In this document: in pieces, positions 11,523 to 23,237 of the stretch
Layout of the letters: every line of letters starts with the position of its first letter
Position numbering within the stretch: the first letter of the stretch is position 1
Source of the DNA: Dioscorea cayenensis subsp. rotundata
Lineage: Eukaryota > Streptophyta > Magnoliopsida > Dioscoreales > Dioscoreaceae
Length of the DNA stretch: 64,000 nucleotides
Direction: 5' to 3'
NCBI RefSeq assembly: GCF_009730915.1
Contig: NC_052474.1
Coordinates: 3,197,501 to 3,261,500 of the forward strand
The notes under the pieces: generated by a model
Database searches by the model: none
The model's input: the letters and a program-made list of their open reading frames with translations, nothing else
What the model was told of the DNA's origin: nothing
Program-made: the position numbers and the translations under genes

Positions 11523-14500
11523 ATGTCGGATTCCTTCTGCCCGGACTGCAAGCGGAGCACGGAGGTCGTCTTCGACCACTCGGCCGGAGACACGGTGTGC
11601 TCCGAGTGCGGCCTTGTGCTTGAGGCTCACTCGATTGATGAGACCTCCGAGTGGAGAACCTTTGCCAACGAATCCGCTGACAACGACCCCGTCCGTGTCG
11701 GTGGTCCCTCCAACCCTCTCCTCGCCGATGGTGGCCTCTCCACTGTTGTCATCTCGCGTCCCTCCGGCACTAACTCCGATTCCCTGCCCTCATCCTCCCT
11801 TGGCCGTTGGCAGAGCCGCAGCTCCAATCCTGACCGTTCTCTCATCCTCGCTTTCCGCACCATCGCCACTATGGCCGATAGGTATTCTTTTTCCTCTTTT
11901 TGATTTGTTAGTATTTGCGATTTTGATGGGTTTGTGATCATGAAACTTTACCCTGGTGGTCATGGATTGACCGATCGATGGCGAGATCGATGTTAATTTT
12001 TCTTGTTTGATGAAATAGAGATTTCAAAATAATAAAAATAATTGCTTGAAATTTGGTGGTTGTGAGGATTTATGGCAATTATATGCATGTTGATTCCTCT
12101 CAGTTTTTGGCTATGGAGGAGTTTTGGGGTTGGATCTTAAGTTTGCAACTACTCTGTCTTGAGTATTGTTCTTGCTACTTGATTTGGTTATTGAATTTAA
12201 CCTGTGACTTGTGGAAAAAAATTATGTTTTTTAAGGGATTGGGGAACGGAATGATTTAGAGAAAGGTCTAAGGACATCAGTGATGCTTTGGAGATAATTA
12301 CTTAAGCTTTGGTGTTTGGTGTATGCATAATCGTGTTGGAGAGGATTTTAGATCTCAATGTTCTCTTTCTTTATGGTTGCATTGTTAGATGAGGCTATGA
12401 TTACTCGGATTTGTGTGTTATACTTGTACATTTCTCAGGCCTATTCTTTGATTCTGCTAATTGGAATGAATAACCATGTTATCTTCTTTTACTGCTGCTA
12501 GTTCAATTGGCAGTTTTGTCGAACTATAAGATTCTAACAATTTTGTATCAAATCCTAGAGCTTTAGTTTGCTTTCATGTTAGGATAACTGATTGGTGGTG
12601 GGTTAATGTTATGAAAGGACAATCAATTTGAAAAGAGTCTTGAGTCATTTTCTATGTTTGTTAAGGGTGATAACATTCTAATGTTTTGGAGAAAATTATA
12701 TATGTATTTCTTTATTTTGTTGGTTTTTGTCATTTACAGTTTGTTAAAGCTGTTGCTAATCTAGTATTCATTTTTCTTGTAGGTTGGGCCTCGTTGCTAC
12801 TATTAAGGTAACATACTTGCATAGAATTTAACATTCTTTTGCAGCTTTTTGTTTTCTTGGAAATGTGCTATTTGAGATTGGTTGAGAATGTTTCAGGTGG
12901 CAGTATTTCTGTGATATTCTTTAATTGTTGTCTTTCAGTATTTTAGCTATATTTTCAGATTGGTTATGATCATTTGAACCTTTTCTTTGCTTATCATTAA
13001 GTTGCTAACAATTTATGGACTCTCTTGGCATGGATTAAGTAGTAACTTTTGTGGTGCCTTTATTTAATCTTTGTTTTTTGCATATGCAACTGTTTGATCA
13101 CACACAACTTATTTGCAGAATGTAATTAGGGACTTGATAATTGTTGCAATGTCCCAAGTGCTGTTTATTGACCCATTCCTCAGAAAGTGACATCAAGAAA
13201 GTTCCATTGTCAAATACCCTACTTAAATTCAAGTTGACAATTTAAGAATGAAAGAAACAAGCAACTACTTCCTATTGAATCACAGAACTACATAATGCTA
13301 TAGCACTTGGGGCTTTTTTTATAAATTATTTATCTAAGTTTCTTGTGATGTATGTTGATAATATTGATTCGTGTAGTCAAATGATCAATCTGAGACAAAT
13401 TTTGTGCCTGAAGTATGATCACCTTTTATTTTTGTTATGGCAGCAGCCTATATTAGTACATGACACTTTAGGAATCAATAGTGCCTAAGCATAGCTCATA
13501 TATTGTTCCTGCTGTTGTTGGAGACAGTAAACTTTCTCTTATTATTTATTTCTTTTTGGCCTGTTGAGGGAATAAATCAAACTTTAAAAGAAGCATGTAT
13601 CACCTGGTCTCTTTTACATGTCAATTATTGATTTACAACTTTAATGTGCTATATAGAGCGTTTATTGTGATTTACCTGTGCATTTTACCATTGAATTTTG
13701 ATAACTAATTTACATGTAATATATCATTATCATTTATGAACATTTTCTGGATCTATGGTACTCTTTTACAACTTCTGCTTGTGTTTTGGACTCTTATTTT
13801 CTTTGCGAGTTTGTCAAAAATGCAAAACCCTTATGCCAGTATATACCTTCCCTGTTTGATATTTCTTTTTGTTAGTTTTTGATGGCACCTGTATCTGTAA
13901 AATGTAGTGTAGCTAACGCTCAACTTACCATACTCTTTAATATAACAATCTTCAAAAAATTTATGTGCGGTTTTGTGTTTCTATTTTCATTTTCTAACTG
14001 ATAGACTTGGCCTACTCTTTTTAGGATCGTGCTAATGAGATTTACAAAAAAGTGGAGGATCTGAAGTCCATTAAAGGAAGAAATCAAGATGCAATCTTAG
14101 CTGCATGCCTCTATATTGCTTGTCGACAAGAGGACAAACCTCGCACAGTAAAAGGTATGCAATGCTTATGTCATATTCATGCGTTTTTTCGCTGTAATTT
14201 TTATTGCTGTACTCAAATTTCTTTTCTTATCTTAAATCAGAAATTTGTTCTGTTGCGAATGGAGCTACGAAGAAGGAAATTGGCCGTGCTAAAGAATTTA
14301 TTGTAAAGCAGCTAGAAATTGAGATGGGCCAATCAATGGAGATGGGTACTATTCATGCGGGAGATTTCCTGGTTAGCACACGCTAACAATAACCATCCCC
14401 TCTTTTTTCTTTTGGTTTAGATGTTACTTTTCAGCCTTTTCTTGGCTTGGTGTCATTAGTTAATCTATACAATATTGTGTCTCTTTTATTGAATATATTC

Positions 14501-15633
14501 AAATAAGTAGTTATAATTTGGTTCTTGCTTTTTATTTTTTTCTCATCATCAACATGCAGAGGCGTTTCTGCTCTCATCTTGGCATGAACAATCAAGCAAT
14601 CAAGGCTGCTCAAGAAGCTGTTCAGAAATCAGAAGAGCTTGATATAAGGTACTCAGTTGGATTGCTTTAGCAGCTGTGCTAGACAATCACATTATAGTCT
14701 GTTCATCTATAATATCGACTGAGCAATTCCTTTTTTTAATGTTAGTAACGTTTTATAGACTTACTCTAATTCTTCCATTTGACTGATGCAAAGCTTTATC
14801 ATCCACCATCACTGGGGATATTATAGTCATCCCACGTATATGTTGGACTTGGGAGATAGTTCACATTACCCATTTACGTTCTCTCCTTGGTGATTTTACT
14901 CACATGATATTGCAAATAGTAGTATGTCTAGGAAACACTTTTACTAAGGCCAGGTGCAACATGCTTATGTTCTCTCTTGTGTAATTTTGCTTGCGTGGCA
15001 AATAGTAGTATGTTACAAAATCCATATGAAATGGAAAATTGGGCTAAATGAAGTCTCGAGTATTTAAATTCTGTACTTCTTATTGAAGCACTATTGTTTG
15101 ATGCTTGAAGCTTCTGCCACCAGTTTGCACACCAACTTTTAAACTCCCCTTTGTTGTGTGCATGATCAGTAAGGAAGCAATATTAGTACCAAATCAGTTG
15201 CCAAATATTCCTTGCTGTGTATAAAATCATGTTCTCCTGTTCTATATCTCAACCCTGAAATGCTCAAGTAAATTTGTATTCGTCGAAATGCTTCAGTACA
15301 AATTTTTTCATCAGTGTGCAAGAAATTCTTGCTTTCATTTTCACAGGAGGAGCCCGATCTCTATTGCTGCTGCTGTCATCTATATGATAACTCAGCTATC
15401 TGAGGAGAAGAAGCCTCTTAGAGGTTTCGGGTTTAACATAATCTTTGGAATCTGATTTGCAGCTTCCACAACTTGTATTTTAGAATTGGGTTTTTGCAGA
15501 CATATCTGTGGCTACTGGAGTGGCCGAAGGCACGATCAAGAATTCTTACAAAGATTTGTACCCCTACGCCTCGAGGCTCATTCCATCTTTCTTTGCCAAG
15601 GAGGAAGATTTAAAGAACCTATGCAGTCCATGA
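11523..15633 (+). CDS. TFIIB: transcription initiation factor TFIIB
   Basis: Seven exons join in frame to 314 aa: 11523-11881, 12783-12807, 14025-14154, 14241-14371, 14560-14648, 15347-15423 and 15500-15633. The N-terminus is the zinc ribbon, with C6, C9, C26 and C29 (CPDCKRST ... CSECGLVL). It is followed by the B-reader/linker part ([13 protein letters not shown]) and two cyclin-like repeats ([40 protein letters not shown]; then [15 protein letters not shown] and [20 protein letters not shown]). TFIIB links TBP at the promoter to RNA polymerase II and sets the start site. The length matches plant TFIIB (about 312 aa). Exon 2 is a 25 nt micro-exon (LGLVATIK). The first exon is GC-rich and the introns AT-rich. 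Confidence 0.97.
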
Positions 15634-16473
15634 TTCACCCAAAGAGCCCAATGAAATCTCACAGCGATGCTTACATTGAAGCGACCACCAAAAAAATAAA
15701 AACCAAACTTTGGTGCCCATTTGCTTGCAGCATATGATTCAATGGTCGGATTCTTCTCATGGTTTTGGCATTTCTGTTCTTCCATCAGCAACATCGAAAA
15801 GATTTGCTTTTTTAACTTCTATTGAGAATTTATGTGGGGAAACAAAATCCCCCGCCATTTGTAGGACTTCGACGAACTTATTTGTGGTCTACCTCTGATG
15901 TAACTTCAAATTCTTGAACCTTACTATGTTTCATGTAAAGCTCTCTGAAATTTCGTGTAGCCTGCTGTTGTAAGCTTTTATTTTTTATAATCCCTAGTTG
16001 TATTGATAATCTGAGATTCATTTGATTTTACTGAATTTCTATATGTTAATTCCAGCATGCAGCCTCTCTTTGTCTGTGAAAATGCTAGTTGTTTACAGAG
16101 CTATTAAAGGAAGTGGATTAAGCCTTTTTATTTACACTTACAAATAAAGGAAAGTTAAAAAATGTTCAGGATTAGTCTTAGTTTTGATTTTAAAATGATA
16201 AATATAAAAACATTTAAAAAAAGGGGAAAAAAAATCACTATCCATTAGATTTTAAAAAATAAAATAAAATACTTAATGCTTGATATTTAATAACCGATTC
16301 TTCCCCCAACACGAGCATAATTAAACTTAACAAACTTTTAAATCACTCAAACAAACATAATTTTATAAAAATTCCAATTTAATTTATTCTCCTCAGTACA
16401 CTCCACTTGACTCCTTACATATCTACTAACTACTAACCACTCTCATTCAGACCATTTCCAAATCATCACATCA
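15634..16473. other. convergent 3' regions of TFIIB and the polyketide synthase, no gene seen
   Basis: TFIIB (+) and the polyketide synthase (-) point at each other here. The first 400 bases look like TFIIB 3' UTR and the rest is AT-rich. Open frames at 15486-15898 overlap the last TFIIB exon or its 3' UTR in other frames and are not genes. Confidence 0.5.
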
Positions 16474-17971
16474 TCATCCCACCAAATTCCTTGCAAGTAT
16501 TCCTTCAAAAGTAACTCCTGGTCCAAAAGCCAACATAAAACCCAACTCCCCTTCCTTCTTCTTCTTCTTCTTACTCTCTTCCACCATATACTCCAAAACA
16601 TACACAATTGTGTTACTACTAGCATTCCCATAATCTCTCAACGCTCTCCGGCTCGCCGCCAACTTCTCCGGCGACAACCCCAATCTCTTCTCCACCTTAT
16701 CCAATATCGCCGGCCCTCCTGGATGCACAGCCCAAAACATCTCCTCATACTTCACCTTATCCTCATGATCAATTCCTCTCACCAACTTCTCACAAAATTC
16801 CTCCAAATTATCCTCTATGATTTGAGGCAACTCTCTTCCTAATTTGAAGTTTATCCCATTCTCAGTCAACCTCCCATCAATCATCTTCTCCGTTCCTGGC
16901 AAGAAGCATTGCCTCGTTCCAAGCAACTCAAACAATGGTGTTTCCAAACCAACAACCGGGTCTGAGCCTACTATAACAGCGCCGGCGCCGTCCCCAAATA
17001 ATGCCACGCCGACGAGGTCATAAGGCCGGTCATGACTCGGTGGCCGGTAACCAACCACCGTTGTTTCTGAAGTGGCGAGTAAGACCCGGCTTCCGGGGTT
17101 GTTTTCAGCTATATCTTTGGCAGCACGGAGGCCGGCGACGCCGCCGGAGCAACCCATGAAGTAGAGGGATGTGCGGCGGACGTCGGGGCTGAGTGAAAGG
17201 GCTTGGGCGAGGTGGAGGTCGCCGCCGGGGAAGCGAGCTTCGCTGGAGGAGACGTAGACTAAGTGGGTGATGGCGGAGGTGGGGCGGCCCCATTTGAGGA
17301 TGCAGGCGTTGGAGGCGTCGATGGCCATTTGGGTCACCGCTTTGTTGCTTATCTCGAGGCGCTGTTTGATCGTCGGAACGCCGTCGCCGGCGAGCTCTGG
17401 GTATTGCTTCAGGATCTCTTCGTTCATTACTACGTATCTTGTTTTTTTCACTGTTGTTGTTTTGCCTGCATGAAAATCACATGCAAAATGATGATGATCA
17501 TGATGAGTTTTTTTAAATTATTATTCATTTATTATATACATATGGTTTTGAAAATGTATATGATATTGCTTGTTATACATATTATAAGATGTTTATTTAT
17601 GGATTATTTGGATTATTATTTTGGTTAGGAAAATATTATATTTTGATCATTAAATATGACCTATTGTTGGAAAATTAAAGCTTCTTCTTAATTTGCAAGA
17701 ATTCATGTTATAATTACTTCTATTTCTACCCTTATATATTTCGTAGTAATTAATAATTTTGTATCTTAGACGTAAAAAAATAAAAAGGAATATATATATA
17801 TATATATGATAAAAATAAAAATTTACAGAGGCGAGTGAGCTTCTGCTTGAGTTCAGGATCATTGCAGTTGGTGTTCTTGAAGTAGCCATCCACAAGAGAT
17901 TCTTGAATCACTAGTTGACTTGGAAAAGCTTTGCCAAGAGCCAGAAATATGAGCTTTTCCATGGCTTTCAT
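16474..17971 (-). CDS. type III polyketide synthase, LAP6/PKSA-like (sporopollenin pathway)
   Basis: Two exons: exon 1 at 17971-17827 and exon 2 at 17465-16474, together 378 aa. The single intron splits a Cys codon (T/GC, residue 49), the intron position conserved in the chalcone synthase superfamily. The catalytic triad is intact: Cys154 in MGCSGGVAGL, His296 in WAVHPGGPAI and Asn329 in GNASSN. The C-terminal GFMLAFGPGVTFEGI signature is present. The N-terminus (LALGKAFPSQLVIQESLVDG, then KLTRLCKTTTVK) and AKDIAENNPGSRVLLATSET match the anther-specific LAP5/LAP6 clade rather than true chalcone synthase. These enzymes condense fatty acyl-CoA starters with malonyl-CoA to alkyl pyrones that feed sporopollenin of the pollen wall, on the tapetal ER. 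The start ATG at 17971 is the first after an in-frame stop. A lysine run (KKKKKK, from a CTT/AAG tract near 16556-16575) is an odd insertion just before the C-terminal signature. LAP6 versus LAP5 is my best guess. Confidence 0.92.
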
Positions 17972-18098
17972 ACTTCTTCATGGCCTTTCCTTCTTCATTA
18001 ATGCTCCCCATTTTCTATATTACTTGATGACCCTCTGAAAAGAACCAGATGAATTGAAGATGTGGTTGTCAATGGAGATGAATATATGCTTGATCACT

Positions 18099-18116
18099 TA
18101 TATATATATATATATA
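18099..18116 (-). promoter_or_regulatory. TATA-like (TA)n element upstream of the polyketide synthase
   Basis: A run of TA units ends in TATAAG when read on the minus strand, about 130 bases before the ATG at 17971. It may serve as the TATA box or be only a microsatellite. Confidence 0.3.
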
Positions 18117-18119
18117 GTT

Positions 18120-19660
18120 GGGTTTAGAGCTTAACAAAAGGCATGCATGAAAAGATGGTTAGCATGTAAATGATCAAGTCTTTGTGCTTCATATTGCATT
18201 CAGTTGAGAGTTTGGTTTTTAGTTGAAGAGCAAATTGTTCATGCATGCATGGGGTTGTTGAGAATTAGGAACAGTGTTCAAGATGGGAGCGAGAACACTT
18301 TAATTTTGAGATTCTTGCTAATTTTTACTATAAGGCATCGGTTAAAAACAAATAATAAAAATATCCATTTTTGGCAATAGACGTGGGTCAAATTAACATA
18401 ATTATATAATTTTAATTATTAATTATTTATTTTTAACAAAGTACACAAGCTGCTCTTGTGATTTTTTTTTTTACTAATAAAAAACAAATGCCTCATTTAA
18501 GAGATTGTCAAAGAGACAAACATATACGGTCATATACAAAAATACACCAATTATAATGATTTATAAACTTTCTAAAAAATCTCTCCACACTCAGTCCATA
18601 AACAGTATATAAATAATATAAAAATAATACTACCGATGAAAAATTTGAACTTTTGTCCTTCCTTTTATATTCTTTTGTCATACCACTATTTAATGGTTGA
18701 CTGCCTTATATTGCATTTGCCTTTTCTATATATTACTATTGATCTTTGCCACAATATGGTGATATATTCGAATTAATAATGATTTGTATCTGGTTTTAGA
18801 GATTAAAAAATGATTAATATTAATTATACCGGTTGGAGACTTATGATAGTTATATCTTTAATTAGTTGTCCCACGGAACGTATAACTCGAGGTAATTATA
18901 ATATATTTAAAGGCTTTAAATTTATGACATTCAAATTAATAGTTATGTGTACTTGTTTTTGGATATTAAAATTTAGTAAGTCTCTCTCCCTTTTTAATTA
19001 TAGTTTATCTATTTTTTTTAAAAAATAAATTATTAAGTTTCTTTAATTAGAGATTTATAATATATCTATCATATCTTTAGTTGCCCCCCATGGAACTTAT
19101 AACATGGAATAATATATTTAAAGTTTTTAAAATATAATATAACTCATAAAATTTATACCTTTTTTATCTTTTTTTCAAATTTCCTCTTGTATATATATCA
19201 ACTGCCAACATTCGTAGAACATCCATCTGTAGTTAAAAACAGTACAATCATAGAGAGAGATAAATGTAAATGGGTTGATTAGTTGATTATTTGATTTTTA
19301 TAAATTTCAAAATCAAATCTGTTGGATTTAAGTCAAACATTTAAAGAATGTTGGTAGATTTAAAATCTATGAATCATGACACACCCTCATATATATATAT
19401 ATATATATATATATTTCAAATGGATGGCATACTAGAAATGCTAGTCTAGTTATATAACTAGAAATCCTAAATAAATAAAAATTATAAATCAACACAATAA
19501 CTTTGTTTGAATATAAAGTTATTTCATTATATTTATTTTAATAAATTCTGATCAAGCCATAGGTTTGAATAGAAACGGGTTAACACTTCTTCTTCGATTA
19601 GGATCCGATAAGACACCAAACGATAAAGAAATCCAAATCGGGTCCAACTCGAAGATCCGA
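18120..19660. other. divergent intergenic region, no gene seen
   Basis: AT-rich DNA lies between the polyketide synthase (-) and the RING gene (+), with a (AT)n run at about 19389-19413. A 72-codon frame at 18810-19028 has no domain and AT-biased codons, so it is rejected. Confidence 0.5.
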
Positions 19661-19670
19661 AAAGTCAGTA

Positions 19671-19676
19671 TATAAA
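19671..19676 (+). promoter_or_regulatory. TATA box of the RING gene
   Basis: TATAAA in gtatataaacc lies about 45 bases before the ATG at 19720, implying a short leader. Confidence 0.4.
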
Positions 19677-19719
19677 CCCTGGTTACTTCCCTCGAAGCTC
19701 TCGATGCTCGTCTCTCTCG

Positions 19720-22293
19720 ATGGAGAACTCGAGGAACACGGACCTCAGGCCAGGAGATGAAAACCCTAACTCTACTTCTTCTTCGACTACCGCCGGTGAT
19801 GAATCCTTGACGGGGCCGCCACCATCGCCGTCCTCAGCCAACCCATCCTCCACACTCAGCCAAATCGACGCCGACTTCGAATTCGCTTGCATGCTTCATG
19901 AACTGGTGCGATTTCTTCGATTCTACACTTGTTCTTAGATTGATTCTTCATTTTTTGCTGGATTTCTTGATTTTGAACTTCGGGTGGTGCAGGAGAACTC
20001 GAGGAGCGCCGAGATAAGCACTGAACCTGGGCCAGGTGATGAAAACGATGGCCTTTCTTCTTCTTCTTCGATTACCGGCGGTGCTGAATCCTCGCCGCCG
20101 CTGCCGGAGTCCTCAGATACCTCTTCCTCCAGACTCAGCCAAATCGACGAAGACTATGCCCTCGCCTGCATGCTTCAACAACGGGTGTGATTTCTTCGAT
20201 TTTATACTTGTTGTTAGATTGGTTCTTCTTTTTGCTGGATTTCTTGATTTTGAATTCCGGGTGGTGCAGGAGAGGGTGTTGATGATGCTGAGGAATGATG
20301 GTGAGTTTGAGGATGAGCAGCCTTCTGGTGAAGGTGGTCAGGAGGAGGGTGGGGTTTCCACAGAAGAGCTTGATGCCCATCCGGAACAGCTTGGTGGGGG
20401 TTTGGGGCATGCTTTGGATCTTTTTGAAGCCGAAGTGATGCAGGCGGCCTTGCAGCTTATGAGTTCCTCCAGATTGGATGAATGTGAGGAGAAGTTATTT
20501 TTAAACTCCTGCTATTAATTGATAATTTTCTTTGATTGATTGCTGATATATCTTTGGTTTATTTTCAGGGAGAACAATGAGTCAAATGATTCAACCCAAC
20601 TTAAATTTTCAGGTAGTTCACTTCAGTTAGTTTCTATCACTAGGATATCATCATATCAAGAATATGGAAATTATAGTTTGCTTTAGGATATTCTTTATTT
20701 TTTTCAGCCCATTAGTATGCTCTTCTGTTGCTATATGTTTTTTTTCTCTGCTCATATTTAGCTTTCCTTTTGCTGTTTTTTGCCTTTGTCTGAGTTAATT
20801 TCCATTGCATAGCTTGTTTAAATTTAATGGCACTTTCTCTCACAAGACTATATATTTGAACTCTGAGTTCTATGGTTGAAATTAGTGGTGTCTCATTGGA
20901 TGATTGTGTAAGTATTTATGACTGTGTTCATCTCCTCTGTGTTTTTAGTTGCAAGTTTTCCCTTTTTTTATTCTGGCAATATTCCCTGAGACTAAAATCT
21001 TAATATATTATACTTTATGGATAGCTTTGTCATGCAAGGAGCTTTTTGAGCCATATTTTACAACAGAATGTGGGTCAGTCTTGTTTTCTTATCTTAAGCA
21101 GTTTTATTCATTTAATGATGACAAGAGGACATATCTAGAAACCAGGAGGAAATGTGCTTGGATGTGATTTATGTTCAATTGCCTGATGAAAATTTATGAA
21201 CTTGCAAAATGATGTGAAGTGAAAGGCTGATGACTTGACTTCTTACTATTTTATGTGCTCATCATAAGTAACTCAACATTAGGGGCTTGCACTTATCTTT
21301 GTTTATTGTAATATTTCAGGGCAATCGGCAATATCCTGATTTTAATAACCCATCATATGAGGTAAACTAGTTCTATTTAAATGTCTTTTTGATTTTTCTA
21401 ACCTTTGCTGCATTAAGTTTATAGAAACTTGTTATATAATTTCAGGAGCTCAGTGAATTGTGTGAGATGGTTGGAAGTGTGAACAAAGGTCTTTCTAAGA
21501 ACAAAATTTTATCTTTGCCTTCAATCAGTTACAAGTCTGCAGAAAATGGCTCAACTGACCAGTGAGTGCACATTCCTTTGATTTTAAGCAATCCTTTTTG
21601 TTTGGATTGTTATGTTGACTCCCTGCTAAATTTTATTTCAGATGTGTTATTTGCCTGTTGAATTTTGAGGATGGCGATTCCTTGGTTTCATTATCATGTG
21701 AGCATTTATATCACCGTGATTGTATTCGTAAGTGGCTGCTGACAAACAAGGTATCTTTTTTGTCATCAGTGATTCATCTTTTTTCCCCTTCATAACTGGA
21801 ATTTCTAGTGATTTGTTGTTTTTACCTGAGAAATGTGGTCTTTCATATCCCAATTTTGGAAAGATATTTTCCAACAGACTAATTAATCAGTGAGAAGATT
21901 TGCCTCTTACCATTATAGTTCCTATAATCCATTATCCTTATTGTTTGTATATATACATATAGATCATTTGTCTTGGCAGCGTGGCATATAAGATTAGTAT
22001 GGTAGGAACATCACTTGGTAAGAGCCAAGAGTTATACTGCATTTATAGTTCAAACACATTATTACTCCATCATGGGTATGTATGCATTTTATATGCAATT
22101 TAATGCTGCATGGCCTATTCGGTTGTCCTCTAAATTGAGATAAACAAACCCCATTTATGTGGTTCTTGCAATATTTATAGTTGACTGAAAAATTAATTTA
22201 GTAGATGTTGTACTCTTTACCTGAATCTAAGATCTTATAATTCTCGTGGTGCAGGTGTGCCCTATTTGCAATGCAGAAGTCAATTTGCCATAG
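19720..22293 (+). CDS. RING-H2 E3 ubiquitin ligase, BIG BROTHER-like, with duplicated N-terminal exon
   Basis: Eight exons join in frame to 313 aa: 19720-19905, 19993-20184, 20270-20483, 20569-20612, 21320-21361, 21446-21561, 21642-21750 and 22255-22293. The C-terminus (about residues 266-307) is a RING-H2 finger with spacing C-x2-C-x14-C-x-H-x2-H-x2-C-x10-C-x2-C (CVIC ... CEHLYHRDC ... CPIC), so the likely function is E2-dependent ubiquitin transfer. The preceding block ELSELCEMVGSVNKGLSKNK with ILSLPSISYK is the region seen in BIG BROTHER-type ligases, which limit organ growth. Exons 1 and 2 are tandem duplicates: each starts ENSR, has PGDEN, a Ser/Pro-rich stretch, and ends in SQIDxDxxxACML. 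That last motif (acidic, then LAxxLQ) resembles ubiquitin-interacting helices (UIM/MIU), but this is inference. Exon 3 is acidic and Gly/Glu-rich. Confidence 0.85.
19724..20269 (+). repeat. tandem exon-plus-intron duplication inside the RING gene
   Basis: Unit 1 (19724-19992, 269 bp) and unit 2 (19993-20269, 277 bp) both run from gagaactcgagga through the coding part and into the intron. The introns share gatttcttcgatt, tgctggatttcttgattttgaa and ggtggtgcaggag. Intron similarity is close to exon similarity, so the event is fairly recent. Confidence 0.9.
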
Positions 22294-23237
22294 AAATGGG
22301 CAGCAAGTTTAACTTCTGAGATGCTTGGTTCAGGGAGAATTGTGTCCTTTTTTGTCTCTATAGTATATAAATCAGTAATAGTGTTTTTTTTAAAATTTTT
22401 TTATTTTGTCCATAGGATAAAGATAAATACATGGCATAAGCTCAACTGTGTTATAACTGTAAAAGTTCATTTTAGGTGACAGTTGCTTTGTATTTATAAA
22501 TTCCTCATTCATGTTACTGTTACCAGTAACTTATTGTTTGAGTATAACCTATTCTCTTGTGATCTCTCTGTAAACCATGAGGTTTGGTGCGCATTATTTG
22601 CTTATTTTTTAGACGCAGCAGTTTTTGTTACTTCTGCAAATATGGTTTTTTATCATGTTTTAATTTTAAGGGCATTGCCACCTACAACGTTGATAAATTT
22701 GATTGTCACACATGACACAACTGGATTAAAAAAAAAAACACCTACTGAAAATTATAAAAATAAAAAAACATTAAATATCCCTCTTTAAAAAAGGACTTGG
22801 CATTTTATTTCATTTTATTTTTTGTCTTTTAAAAAACTGAGAATTGATTTAGCAGTATTTATTCATTTTATTAAAAAAATTATGAAAAAAACAAAAAAAC
22901 AGTTTATTTCAAAAACAAAAAAACAACAAATATGGCGAATGATAATATTTCATTTCTCTAAAAAAAAAAAACTAAAAAAATCTCCAGCCAATATTATCTT
23001 CCTGCGAATGTGATCAGTGTTTGAAACCTGTTCCATGTCTAGATGGGTTTGAACGGACGAGAAAAAATTTATAATATTTAATATTAAATAAAGAAAATAA
23101 AGATGAGAAAACGTGCTGCATAGCAATAGCATACGCCTCTGAGGCGTTCGTCTCTGAAAATCTATAATTGATCCAGACCACGTCTCATTTCTCCTCCTGC
23201 CGGACCACAAGCACCTGCCGCCCTTCTATCCCTCGCC
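22294..23237. other. RING gene 3' flank and TRAP-alpha promoter region
   Basis: The 3' UTR of the RING gene is followed by A-rich low-complexity DNA (about 22720-23000) and then the leader of TRAP-alpha. Open frames at 22483-22788 and 22822-23013 are AT/poly-Lys artefacts without domains. Confidence 0.5.

Noticed and set aside
22483-23013. Two open frames rich in Lys/Phe after the RING gene
   Set aside because: They come from poly-A/poly-T stretches in the 3' flank and show no conserved features.
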